Below, one piece after another: positions 1-7,582 of a DNA stretch of 21,250 bases (position 1 is the stretch's first letter; each line of letters begins with the position of its first letter). This DNA is from an uncultured Mucilaginibacter sp. (GTDB lineage Bacteria > Bacteroidota > Bacteroidia > Sphingobacteriales > Sphingobacteriaceae): the NCBI RefSeq assembly GCF_946479965.1, contig NZ_CAMLHX010000069.1, positions 1 to 21,250 of the forward strand. Direction: 5' to 3'. The translations under genes were made by a program, and so were the position numbers. The notes beneath the pieces were generated by a model. It saw only the letters and a list, made by a program, of their open reading frames with translations, made no database searches and was not told where the DNA came from.

Positions 1-120
1 TGGTAGTATAGGGTGCACTTATATCCATATCGCTGCATAAAATCATCTGCATATATGAAATGTTAAATTGGATATTTTCATTTTGAATGCTTATTCGTTT
101 ATTTGTTATACGGCTGCTAA

Positions 121-1071
121 ATGAATTATATAGACATTATTTTATTATTAGTGATCGTGCTGAGCGTGTGGTTTGATATACAACGCGGCTTTATTACATC
201 ATCATTATTTCTTCTTTCCTGGATATGCAGCCTCACCACTGGTTTCCTTATTTATAAGCCTTTTGGCAGCTTATTGCTAAAGGTTTTGCCTGTTGTTGAG
301 TTCTGGATAAACCCGCTTTCTTTTATTTTAATCATTATAACGGCGCGTTTTATTTTTGACAGGATAACTACTCTGATTTTGGATAACGTCTCCGAGCGGA
401 TGGATGAGCACATTGTTAATAAAACAGCCGGTCTTATTCCGGGGATTGTAAACGGGCTTATATGGGCTGCGCTTTTAGCCACATTTTTCTTGTTGGCCCC
501 GCTAACTAAGTTGTCCAGAGATACGCGTGACGCCCGTTTTACCAAAGTATTAATAGCAAAAGTAAGCTGGCTGGAAAAGAAGGTCTCGCCAATATTTGGT
601 GAAGCTTTTAACAAAACCCTCCGTAAAACTACCGTTGACGGCGAGCATGATATGGTGAGCCTGCCGTTTAAAGTTAAAGACGCAGCAGTACGCCACGACC
701 TTGAAGCAGAAATGCTGATTCTGGTTAATACGGAGCGTGCGGCAAAAGGATTAAAACCGGTTGAAGCGGATGAAGAATTGGCGAAAGTAGCACGTAAGCA
801 CTCATTGGATATGTTTGTTCGGGGTTATTTTTCGCATTATACGCCCGAAGGAAAGAACCCTTTCGATAGGATGCGGGAGGACAACGTTATTTTTTTAACT
901 GCCGGCGAAAATCTTGCCCTATCGCAAACATTGGAAATGGCTCATGATGGCTTAATGAAATCGCCGGGACACCGTGCTAATATCCTTAATCCAACATTTG
1001 GGCACCTTGGTATCGGCATAATGGACGGAGGGATATATGGCCTAATGATCACCCAAAATTTCAGAAACTGA
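121..1071 (+). CDS. CvpA-family membrane protein fused to a CAP (SCP/PR1) domain
   Basis: This 316-residue protein has two parts. Residues 1-125 hold about four hydrophobic segments (roughly 4-16, 26-46, 62-80, 104-126) in the pattern of CvpA, an inner-membrane protein family linked in enterobacteria to colicin V production. Residues 190-315 form a CAP domain: the segment KHSLDMFVRGYFSH (226-239), GENLA (262-266) and SPGHRANIL (281-289) followed by GHLGIG are its diagnostic motifs, with H227, H239, E263 and H284 as likely cavity residues. CAP domains are secreted or periplasmic in bacteria, so the C-terminal half is probably outside the cytoplasm. The role is unknown; envelope maintenance is a guess. 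No Shine-Dalgarno sequence precedes the ATG, as usual in Bacteroidota. The gene converges on cobA with only 3 bp between stops and no visible terminator. Domain calls are confident, function is not. Confidence 0.88.
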   Translation: MNYIDIILLLVIVLSVWFDIQRGFITSSLFLLSWICSLTTGFLIYKPFGSLLLKVLPVVEFWINPLSFILIIITARFIFDRITTLILDNVSERMDEHIVNKTAGLIPGIVNGLIWAALLATFFLLAPLTKLSRDTRDARFTKVLIAKVSWLEKKVSPIFGEAFNKTLRKTTVDGEHDMVSLPFKVKDAAVRHDLEAEMLILVNTERAAKGLKPVEADEELAKVARKHSLDMFVRGYFSHYTPEGKNPFDRMREDNVIFLTAGENLALSQTLEMAHDGLMKSPGHRANILNPTFGHLGIGIMDGGIYGLMITQNFRN

Positions 1072-1074
1072 CAC

Positions 1075-1803
1075 CTATGGTGCAAGCTGAACTACCGGAC
1101 CTATTATTATAAGTGCAGGGTAGGTTAGTTGTTTACTTTCGGCTAAAGCAGCCAGGTCTTTAACGATGCCTTTTGCAGATTTTTGTTGTGGCAGTGATGC
1201 ATGTTGTATAATGGCTGCAGGCGTATCACCTTTACCTGCCTCAACATACGCAGCAGATATAATGGGAATCTGTTTCATGCCCATATAAATAATTACCGTG
1301 GTATTGCTTTGCATTGCCAGTTTCAAATCGGCAGAAAGGGTGCCATCTTTTTTAGTGCCCGTTATTGCCCAAATACCCTCGCTTACCGCACGATGGGTTA
1401 AAGGTATATCGCCCAGACCGGAAGCCTGCATACTGGTTATACCGGGTATATAATGCGTTTTAATGCCATGTTCACGCGCATATAATATCTCTTCAAAGCC
1501 CCGTCCGAAAATAAATGGATCGCCACCCTTCAATCGTACTACTCTGCCCCGGCTAAAGGCAAAGTGCTTTATCATGGCATTTATATCTTCCTGTGGTGTG
1601 TAAGCGCCGTAAGGCTGTTTACCTACATAAACGTGATCGCAATTTTCGGGAGTTAGGTCAAGCAGTTGTTTATTGGCTAAATTGTCATATAAAACAGCTC
1701 CGGCTGTTTGTAATACTTTGTAAGCCTTTACCGTAATAAGTTCTGGGTCGCCGGGGCCGGCTCCAACAACAAACAATTCTGGCATAATTTCTTTTTGTTC
1801 CAT
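1075..1803 (-). CDS. cobA: Uroporphyrinogen-III C-methyltransferase (SUMT)
   Basis: This enzyme transfers two methyl groups from S-adenosylmethionine to uroporphyrinogen III, giving precorrin-2 for sirohaem and cobalamin synthesis in the cytoplasm. The tetrapyrrole methylase signatures are clear: VVGAGPGDPELIT near the N-terminus, VRLKGGDPFIFGRG in the middle and PGITS soon after. The length of about 242 residues is that of a stand-alone SUMT. There is no CysG-type dehydrogenase/ferrochelatase part, so those steps must be encoded elsewhere. I place the start at the Met at 1801-1803, which leaves a leader of about 28 nt after the putative -7 box at 1837-1844. An in-frame Met at 1822-1824 would add seven residues (MHLPRIK) and cannot be excluded. 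The gene is divergent from the glycosyltransferase at 1980 and convergent with the CvpA-CAP gene. No sulfite reductase or cobalamin gene lies nearby, so the precise pathway is not settled by context. Confidence 0.93.
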   Translation of the reverse strand: MEQKEIMPELFVVGAGPGDPELITVKAYKVLQTAGAVLYDNLANKQLLDLTPENCDHVYVGKQPYGAYTPQEDINAMIKHFAFSRGRVVRLKGGDPFIFGRGFEEILYAREHGIKTHYIPGITSMQASGLGDIPLTHRAVSEGIWAITGTKKDGTLSADLKLAMQSNTTVIIYMGMKQIPIISAAYVEAGKGDTPAAIIQHASLPQQKSAKGIVKDLAALAESKQLTYPALIIIGPVVQLAP

Positions 1804-1836
1804 TTTTATCCGGGGGAGATGCAATAATCAAGCAAG

Positions 1837-1844
1837 CAAATATA
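1837..1844 (-). promoter_or_regulatory. Putative -7 promoter box of cobA
   Basis: Read on the minus strand this is TATATTTG, a perfect match to the Bacteroidota -7 consensus TAnnTTTG. It lies 33 bp upstream of the preferred cobA start. I see no good TTTG at -33, so the assignment rests on the -7 box and position only. Confidence 0.4.
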
Positions 1845-1979
1845 ACCGCTATTTTAAATTTGCTATGGTTAAGAAAAAAAATAAACAATAAGCTGACTAT
1901 TTTAACGGGAAACAGCACCTTTTTACATACTTACCGTATAAGTGCTAACTTTATAAATATTTAAACAACGCGCCTGCAG

Positions 1980-2786
1980 ATGAAGCCAGTTTTTATTCCG
2001 CAATACATCAGCGATTATTTGAAAAATAATAATCATTCGGCGGCAACGCTACAGACAATAACTGATGCCTATAATCGTAACCTGGTAAAAGACGGTGTTC
2101 CCGATATTTCTATAGTCATGCCTGCTTATAACGAAGAGGAGAATATTGTGCCGACCTTAGCTTCGTTGTGTAATAACTTAACAGGGAAAAACGTAGAGAT
2201 AATTGTAGTGAACAATAACTCAAAAGATAAAACCGAGGAGCTGGTTAAAGCGTGCGGAGTAACCTGCATTCTGCAAACCATACAGGGGATAACACCTGCA
2301 CGAAATTTTGGGCTACAGCACGCTCGGGGCAAATATATTTTGAACGCCGATGCAGATACTATCTACCCAAGAAACTGGATAGAGGAGATGACCAAGCCGC
2401 TTGAGAAGCCGAGTGTTGCTATTACTTATGGCATATTTTCATTTATACCTATTGGTAGTACAGGTAGAGTTACTTATTATTTTTATGAGTGGTTTGCAGA
2501 GTTAACGCGTTTTTATAATAAGTATAAAAAAAGCGAAGCTGTAAATGTGTACGGTTTTAATTCCGGTTTTAGACGAGAACAGGGTTTGCAGGTTGATGGC
2601 TTTAACCACCCGCCGGGAACTAACGAAGACGGGCATTTGGCGCTTAAATTAACCGATAAGGGTTTTGGGAAAATGTATCGCGTAAGCAACGCTGTGGTAT
2701 GGACGACCGACCGCCGGATACAGATCGACGGCGGCTTGTGGAAAGCCACAGCCAAACGTTTAAAACGAGTGTTAGATATTAAGTAG
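1980..2786 (+). CDS. Glycosyltransferase family 2 protein
   Basis: This 268-residue protein has the GT-A fold of inverting family 2 glycosyltransferases, which move a sugar from a nucleotide donor to a polysaccharide or lipid acceptor. The strand-turn PDISIVMPAYNEEENI (41-56) opens the nucleotide-binding half, EIIVVNNNSKDKT (73-85) follows, and LNADADT (121-127) carries the DXD-like metal site at D124-D126. NEDGHLALKL (215-224) supplies the acidic pair expected of the catalytic base region. No membrane helix follows, so the protein is probably soluble or peripheral. Its last 8 bp overlap the 3' end of the convergent hybrid kinase gene. Sugar donor and acceptor cannot be read from the sequence. 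Proximity to a sugar-phosphate transferase at 6.1 kb makes a role in surface polysaccharide plausible. Confidence 0.88.
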   Translation: MKPVFIPQYISDYLKNNNHSAATLQTITDAYNRNLVKDGVPDISIVMPAYNEEENIVPTLASLCNNLTGKNVEIIVVNNNSKDKTEELVKACGVTCILQTIQGITPARNFGLQHARGKYILNADADTIYPRNWIEEMTKPLEKPSVAITYGIFSFIPIGSTGRVTYYFYEWFAELTRFYNKYKKSEAVNVYGFNSGFRREQGLQVDGFNHPPGTNEDGHLALKLTDKGFGKMYRVSNAVVWTTDRRIQIDGGLWKATAKRLKRVLDIK

Positions 2787-5484
2787 TAAACAAGTGGGAA
2801 TAATCTTGCTTTAATTGAGCTAAAACCTTTTCTAAACCGGCATCAAGCGCTGTTACCAGTGCAGTGGGCTCGCCTGTTTGTGTTTCAAGATCGGTTACAT
2901 ACGGAACAAGAGAGGTAACTCCCATATTACCGAAGGTTGATTTGAGTTTATGAGCAATTTGCCCAACCTCGGTCCAATTATTTTTACCTGCGGCATCTTT
3001 TATTTTTTCAAAATCCTTAGCCACAAAATCAACAAACATCACTATCATTTTCTCTACAAAAGCAGGATTGCTTTTACCGATTGCTTCGATCATTGAAATG
3101 TTGTATAACCTTTCCTCGGGTCCTGTTGATGATGTTGGCTCATCGTAAATCGGCGCACTTTCAATTGGCTCTGCCGGATTGCTTGCCAAATTCAAAACCT
3201 CTGTTATTTTTTCGTGCAACTTTTCTTCAGCATAAGGCTTGGTAATATAATCGTTCATCCCCGCATCGCGGTATAACTTAGCATCGCCCTGTAAGGTGTT
3301 CGCGGTAAAGGCTATAATGGGTATCTGTGCTTTTTCGGCGTCAGGCAGTTCCCTTATATGGCGGGTAGCGGTTATTCCGTCCATTTCGGGCATTTGTATG
3401 TCCATCAATATTAAATCGTAACGGTGCTCCTTCACTTTATCTATCGCTTCTTTTCCATTTACGGCTATATCAACGCTGCCACCCCATGATTCGAGCATAG
3501 TTTTAACTAAAAACTGGTTGAGTTCAATATCCTCGGCAACCAATATCTTTTTATTAATTTTTGAGAGATTTAGTACAGGCCTTTTAATTTCACTCACCTC
3601 CTGTAACTCACCGCGTTTAAAAGGCAAGCTAAAAGCAAAGGTACTGCCAGTATTTACCTCGCTGTTAAGTTCAATACTGCCGCCTTGCAGTTCAACAAGG
3701 TTTTTACAGATGGACAATCCGAGCCCCGTGCCGCCAAATTTGGTAATCTTTGAAGAACCCTTAACAAAGGGCTCAAAAATGGTGCTTATGCGATTCTCCT
3801 GGATGCCAATGCCCGTATCTTCTACAACAAATTCGACAATTACGTCGGTATCGGTGTAATGAAGCAGGCTAACATTAACATTAATTGATCCCTTGTTGGT
3901 AAACTTAATGGCGTTGCTTAATAAATTGTTTAGTATTTGCGCCAAACGGTGTTGGTCGCCAATTATTACCAAATTGGATGGAAGTGTGCTGTTAAGAGAT
4001 AGTTTTAGCTGTTTTTGCTCTGCTTTATATTGGAAAGAATGCACCAGCGATTTGATCTTATCCACTATTTTAAAGGCCCGGTGCTCAAAATCTATTTTAC
4101 CCGAGCTTATTTTCTCCATATCCAAAATATCATTTATAATGGTAAGCAGGTTATTAACCGAGTCGGATATAAGATGGGCATAGTGAATCTGTTGCTCGTC
4201 TAATCTTGTTTTAGAAAGCAGGTTGGTTACCCCGAGTATACCGTTCATTGGCGTACGTAACTCATGGCTCATGTTGGCCAGGAAGGTGTCCTTTACCTTC
4301 GCCATTTTTTCGGTATTTCGTTTGGCCAGCAGCAATTCTTTTTCTGCTAATATCCTCTCAGTAATATCCTGCGAAAAACCTATAATATATGGTTCGCTAT
4401 CCTGCTCCTCTACCTTGTAGTTTTGATAAAAAAGATATTTTGTTGTGCCATTTTTATGGCTCGCTCTGAATACACCTTTACTGATGCCCGATGAGTTAAC
4501 CTTTTGCAGATATTCAGATTGTATTTTCTCCTGATCATTAAGAGGAAGCAGTATTTTGATGTTTTTATTTACTACTTCATCATTACTGTAACCTAAAACA
4601 GCCGAAATTGCCGGGTTAACAGATAACATGGTTCCCTCCAAATCATGCGTATATATAAGTGCCGGCGAAAAATTGTAAAGGTCACGGTATCGTTTTTCGT
4701 TTATTTTAAGTTGCTCTTCTATGTCTTTTCTATCAGTTATGTCTAACCCGTAACCAATTATAAAATCAACATTGTTTTGCTCATCCAGCACAGGGCACAT
4801 ATTTCTTAACATCGTAACTTCAGAGCCGTCAGGCATTATTATATGCTCTTCCCAGGTTCTTTGCTGTTTGGTGCGCATCACTTCATTAAAGTTTTGCCGC
4901 CTTATAGCTGCCAGGCTTTGCGGCCTGTTTCTGTATGCACAATATTCCTCATCAGTTTTTCCGATGGTCCATTTTCTAAGTTCAGGATCTTTAATGGCAC
5001 CGGGATTTATAAACTGATAAGTATGATTCGTATCCAACACAACCACATCTGATGGAAGCTCGTTTAATACACGCTCAAAAAAATGTTCGTCAAAAGATAT
5101 GCTTTTTGTTATCGGGTCATTGTCAGGAACGGATTTTTCAACATTCAATTTTACATCGCCGTGTAACAAATCACCGGTAAAAAGATATTTGCCTGTTTGT
5201 TTAAGATATTCAAGATTACCCTGCAAAATAGTGTCCGGAGCGGTAATTACGCTTATTTTCATGTTAAAACTACCTAATTCGGTAATGTTACTTTGATGCG
5301 TGTTTCCGTCGCCGTGGTCCACAATTTTGAAAACATCGTTAAAGTACTGCCCGGGATAGATGCCTGTAATTTTTATCAAAGCTTTGCCAAACTCCTCTAT
5401 ACTAAAATCTTTATTAATTAAGATATAGTATGGGAACAGCCGGTTAAGTTGTTCGTTATCGAAAGTAAATTGGGCCACTGGCAT
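2779..5484 (-). CDS. Hybrid sensor histidine kinase: HNOBA-like, PAS, PAS, HisKA, HATPase, REC, Hpt
   Basis: This 901-residue protein has no membrane helix and should sense a cytoplasmic signal. Residues 1-115 resemble the HNOBA (haem-NO-binding-associated) PAS-like domain: it opens LNRLFPYYILINKDFSI, has a mid-domain GSFNMKISV, and ends LFTGDLLHGDVKL. Two PAS domains follow (about 130-255 and 262-380). HisKA has ANMSHELRTPMNG with H407. The ATPase shows the N box around N524, DTGIG at 556-560 and GGTGLGLSI at 584-592. A receiver follows with acceptor D695 in LILMDIQMPEMDG and K749 in TKP. The C-terminal Hpt has AHKLKS with H845. All phosphotransfer residues are therefore present for a His-Asp-His relay. 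The final step to a separate receiver is missing from the protein; the divergent single-domain regulator at 5679 is the obvious candidate. No H-NOX gene is visible in the window. The signal is unknown. Confidence 0.93.
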   Translation of the reverse strand: MPVAQFTFDNEQLNRLFPYYILINKDFSIEEFGKALIKITGIYPGQYFNDVFKIVDHGDGNTHQSNITELGSFNMKISVITAPDTILQGNLEYLKQTGKYLFTGDLLHGDVKLNVEKSVPDNDPITKSISFDEHFFERVLNELPSDVVVLDTNHTYQFINPGAIKDPELRKWTIGKTDEEYCAYRNRPQSLAAIRRQNFNEVMRTKQQRTWEEHIIMPDGSEVTMLRNMCPVLDEQNNVDFIIGYGLDITDRKDIEEQLKINEKRYRDLYNFSPALIYTHDLEGTMLSVNPAISAVLGYSNDEVVNKNIKILLPLNDQEKIQSEYLQKVNSSGISKGVFRASHKNGTTKYLFYQNYKVEEQDSEPYIIGFSQDITERILAEKELLLAKRNTEKMAKVKDTFLANMSHELRTPMNGILGVTNLLSKTRLDEQQIHYAHLISDSVNNLLTIINDILDMEKISSGKIDFEHRAFKIVDKIKSLVHSFQYKAEQKQLKLSLNSTLPSNLVIIGDQHRLAQILNNLLSNAIKFTNKGSINVNVSLLHYTDTDVIVEFVVEDTGIGIQENRISTIFEPFVKGSSKITKFGGTGLGLSICKNLVELQGGSIELNSEVNTGSTFAFSLPFKRGELQEVSEIKRPVLNLSKINKKILVAEDIELNQFLVKTMLESWGGSVDIAVNGKEAIDKVKEHRYDLILMDIQMPEMDGITATRHIRELPDAEKAQIPIIAFTANTLQGDAKLYRDAGMNDYITKPYAEEKLHEKITEVLNLASNPAEPIESAPIYDEPTSSTGPEERLYNISMIEAIGKSNPAFVEKMIVMFVDFVAKDFEKIKDAAGKNNWTEVGQIAHKLKSTFGNMGVTSLVPYVTDLETQTGEPTALVTALDAGLEKVLAQLKQDYSHLFTT

Positions 5485-5577
5485 TCAGTAAAACTCTATT
5501 ACGTGAAAAACAGAAAGAATGTTTAAAACTGGTTTAAAATCGTTTTATAAAAAAAAATAATTTATTAGCTAACTTAA

Positions 5578-5605
5578 CAAAATTAATTGCGTTAAAAGGT
5601 ATCAA
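5578..5605 (-). promoter_or_regulatory. Putative promoter of the hybrid kinase gene
   Basis: On the minus strand TTG (5605-5603), a 17-bp spacer and TAATTTTG (5585-5578) fit the TTG-N17-23-TAnnTTTG promoter pattern of Bacteroidota. The predicted leader would be about 85-90 nt. The 194-bp region between the divergent kinase and regulator genes is very AT-rich. I found no equally good match facing the regulator gene. Confidence 0.45.
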
Positions 5606-5678
5606 TATGAAGATTGCAAAAATTAGGTTAAAATATTCGCATCCTTGTTACAATAACTACAGATTTGTTTTTTAACAT

Positions 5679-6074
5679 ATGAGTTTTTCAAGCAGCACCC
5701 AAACAAAAATATTAATAGTAGAAGACGATCTGTACATGCAGGCCATACTTAAAGAGTTTTTAAGCGCTACTTATGAGATAGAAATTTCGCAGGACGGGAT
5801 GGAGGCATTGGCCTTTATGCAAAGCGGGAATGTGCCTGATTTGATAATTTCTGACCTTAACACGCCAAAACTTAATGGTTTGGAGCTGATAACCCAGGTA
5901 AAGGTGAGTGATTTTTTTAAATCGATACCTATAATAATATTATCGGGCGAGGATAGTTCTGAGAAGCGCATTAAATGCTTAGACAGTGGCGCTGATGATT
6001 TTATTGTGAAACCGTTTAACCCTGCCGAGCTGGAAGCACGGATAAGGGTAGTTTTAAGACGTATAGTGAATTAA
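5679..6074 (+). CDS. Single-domain (CheY-like) response regulator
   Basis: This 131-residue protein is one complete receiver domain with no output domain. ILIVEDDLYM (11-20) gives the acidic pair for Mg binding, PDLIISDLNTP (53-63) carries the phosphoacceptor D59, IIILSG (85-90) holds the conserved Ser/Thr position, and DDFIVKPFNP (106-115) the conserved K111. It can therefore be phosphorylated, but must act by protein contact or as a phosphate shuttle, since no DNA-binding domain is present. It is divergent from the hybrid kinase with an Hpt domain (195 bp away) and lies 17 bp upstream of the sugar transferase gene, so co-transcription with the latter is likely. I infer that it accepts phosphate from the Hpt domain of the neighbouring kinase and affects the transferase. 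Neither step is shown by the sequence. Confidence 0.93.
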   Translation: MSFSSSTQTKILIVEDDLYMQAILKEFLSATYEIEISQDGMEALAFMQSGNVPDLIISDLNTPKLNGLELITQVKVSDFFKSIPIIILSGEDSSEKRIKCLDSGADDFIVKPFNPAELEARIRVVLRRIVN

Positions 6075-6091
6075 AACAGGTAGCCCGGGCC

Positions 6092-7297
6092 ATGAGCGAA
6101 GATAACATCGAAATAAAGAACAAAACGCTAATTGCGCTGGTAGGTTTTGACGATACCGCCACAGCTATATTTAACGCGTTAAATTTTAACGACCGCGAAC
6201 TTGCTTATTATAAAAACGGCATGGAAATGGCCGCAGCCTGGCAAAATGAGCAATTGCCAATAGTTGCCGTTGTGTGTAATAGCGAGATAATGGCCCCATC
6301 TGGCCTGGCGTTGGTTGAGGCACTTAAGAATAAAGGGCTGCCCTCTGTTCCGTTCTTCCTGATAGTTAACCATTTAAATAAAAACCTGATTAAACTGGCG
6401 CTCACATCGGGCATAGCTGATGTGTTTAAGCAGCCGCTAAATGCTGAAAACATTCAAGAGAAGATCAATTTTTTAATTGACAACTGGGCCGGACTCAAGA
6501 CTAACCTGCAAAATACCGCACCCACAGCCAAGAAGATCGAGCTTAGCAAAAGGATATTCGATCTGGTGTTTGCAGGCGGGGCATTACTAATGCTCTCGCC
6601 ACTATTTCTGATTATTTATATATTGGTCAGACTTGAATCTAAAGGCCCGGCGTTTTATTACTCATTGCGTGTGGGTACCGGTTATAAGGTGTTTAAGTTT
6701 TACAAATTCAGATCAATGTATGTAAATGCTGACCAGCGGATAAAAGACCTGAAGCATTTAAACCAGTATAATATTGATGCGGGCAATGAACCGAAGGAAA
6801 CAGAGACCGCAGCCCACCAGTTTTTATGTGATACCTGCCAAAGCTATGGCAAATGCCAGTACCCATTACATGCTGATAACGTTAGCTGGTGCGAAAAAGA
6901 TTTTAGATTTAGCAAACGAAATACAGCAGGCTCGGCATTCTTTAAAATAAAAAACGACCCGCGCATAACCAAAGTCGGCAATTTTATACGCAACACCAGT
7001 ATTGATGAATTGCCCCAGCTTTGGAACGTTATAATAGGTAATATGAGCATAGTGGGTAATCGCCCATTGCCGTTGTATGAAGCTGAGAAACTGACTACCG
7101 ATAAATATGTTCTGCGTTTTTCTGCTCCTGCGGGTATTACCGGTTTATGGCAGGTAGAGAAGCGTGGTAAAGGCGAAATGAGCGAAGATGAGCGGTTAAT
7201 GCTTGACAATACTTATGCGCAAAACCATAGCTTTAAGAACGATATTAAACTGATACTAAAAACAATACCGGCGTTATTTCAAAAGGAGAGCGTTTAA
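6092..7297 (+). CDS. Sugar-phosphate transferase with N-terminal pseudo-receiver domain and four-Cys insert
   Basis: Residues 148-401 form a monotopic phosphoglycosyl transferase (bacterial sugar transferase family), which moves a sugar phosphate onto undecaprenyl phosphate to start polysaccharide assembly at the inner membrane. Evidence: the hydrophobic re-entrant segment at 155-181, GPAFYYSLRVGTGYKVFKF (185-203), KFRSMY, FFKIKNDPRITKVG (283-296), the catalytic dyad D305-E306 in SIDELPQLWNV, and AGITGLWQV (347-355). Residues 10-132 look like a receiver fold of the CheY type, but C62 sits where the phosphoacceptor Asp should be and Q114 where the Lys should be, so it should not be phosphorylated. 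Between KFRSMY and the DE dyad is an insert of about 55 residues with C246, C249, C255 and C267 (CX2CX5CX11C), suggesting a metal site. Its start follows the response regulator stop by 17 bp, so the two are probably an operon. The sugar substrate is unknown. Confidence 0.9.
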   Translation: MSEDNIEIKNKTLIALVGFDDTATAIFNALNFNDRELAYYKNGMEMAAAWQNEQLPIVAVVCNSEIMAPSGLALVEALKNKGLPSVPFFLIVNHLNKNLIKLALTSGIADVFKQPLNAENIQEKINFLIDNWAGLKTNLQNTAPTAKKIELSKRIFDLVFAGGALLMLSPLFLIIYILVRLESKGPAFYYSLRVGTGYKVFKFYKFRSMYVNADQRIKDLKHLNQYNIDAGNEPKETETAAHQFLCDTCQSYGKCQYPLHADNVSWCEKDFRFSKRNTAGSAFFKIKNDPRITKVGNFIRNTSIDELPQLWNVIIGNMSIVGNRPLPLYEAEKLTTDKYVLRFSAPAGITGLWQVEKRGKGEMSEDERLMLDNTYAQNHSFKNDIKLILKTIPALFQKESV

Positions 7298-7348
7298 ATT
7301 ATATGAATATTAAGCCGGTTTGAAGGATTAAAGTTGATGCTGCCAAGG

Positions 7349-7360
7349 TGATCCAAAAAA
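7349..7360. repeat. Left arm of a 12-bp inverted repeat
   Basis: TGATCCAAAAAA here is the exact reverse complement of TTTTTTGGATCA at 7511-7522, 150 bp away. The latter is the first unit of the GGATCA array. A hairpin with such a long loop is unlikely to be a terminator, so this may be a separate copy of a protein-binding motif in opposite orientation. Confidence 0.6.
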
Positions 7361-7393
7361 TATGCGTCTCGGCAAAAGTAAATCACTAAATAG

Positions 7394-7490
7394 TTGATAA
7401 TCAATATTTTAAGCTCTTATCTTGCAACTACTTATTCGTCAGAAAATCTAGCTGTAAAACTTGTTTAAGTTATTGATTGTCAATTAATTG
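7394..7490. repeat. Cluster of short palindromes in a convergent intergenic region
   Basis: Three near or exact palindromes lie here: TTGATAATCAA at 7394-7404 (exact around the central A), ATTGA-ttg-TCAAT at 7472-7484, and CAATTAATTG at 7481-7490 (exact). The region from 7298 to 7582 lies between two converging genes and contains no credible coding frame. Palindromes may be operators or chance in AT-rich DNA. Confidence 0.4.
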
Positions 7491-7510
7491 TGGACATTAA
7501 AAATTGACGC

Positions 7511-7556
7511 TTTTTTGGATCATTTTGGATCACTTTGGATCACCCCGGATCACCTG
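7511..7556. repeat. Four-copy 10-bp tandem array with GGATCA core
   Basis: GGATCA begins at 7517, 7527, 7537 and 7547, exactly 10 bp apart. The four bases between successive cores differ (TTTT, CTTT, CCCC, then CCTG after the last), so the hexamer is conserved while the spacers vary. Ten-bp phasing puts every core on the same face of the helix, as expected for cooperative protein binding. The array lies 27 bp from the stop of the nucleoid-associated protein gene and well downstream of the sugar transferase gene, so it is not an ordinary promoter operator. Its function is unknown. Confidence 0.85.
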
Positions 7557-7582
7557 ATTTTTTGCGCAAGCTCCGGGTCCCT

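Noticed and set aside
1685..1918. 77-codon minus-strand frame overlapping the cobA start
   Set aside because: It is out of frame with cobA motifs and would have to replace its N-terminus.
6844..7209. 121-codon minus-strand frame opposite the sugar transferase
   Set aside because: It is fully antisense to conserved catalytic motifs and has no domain or context of its own.
7511..7556. Short CRISPR array
   Set aside because: The 6-bp conserved cores with 4-bp spacers are far too short, and no cas gene is near.
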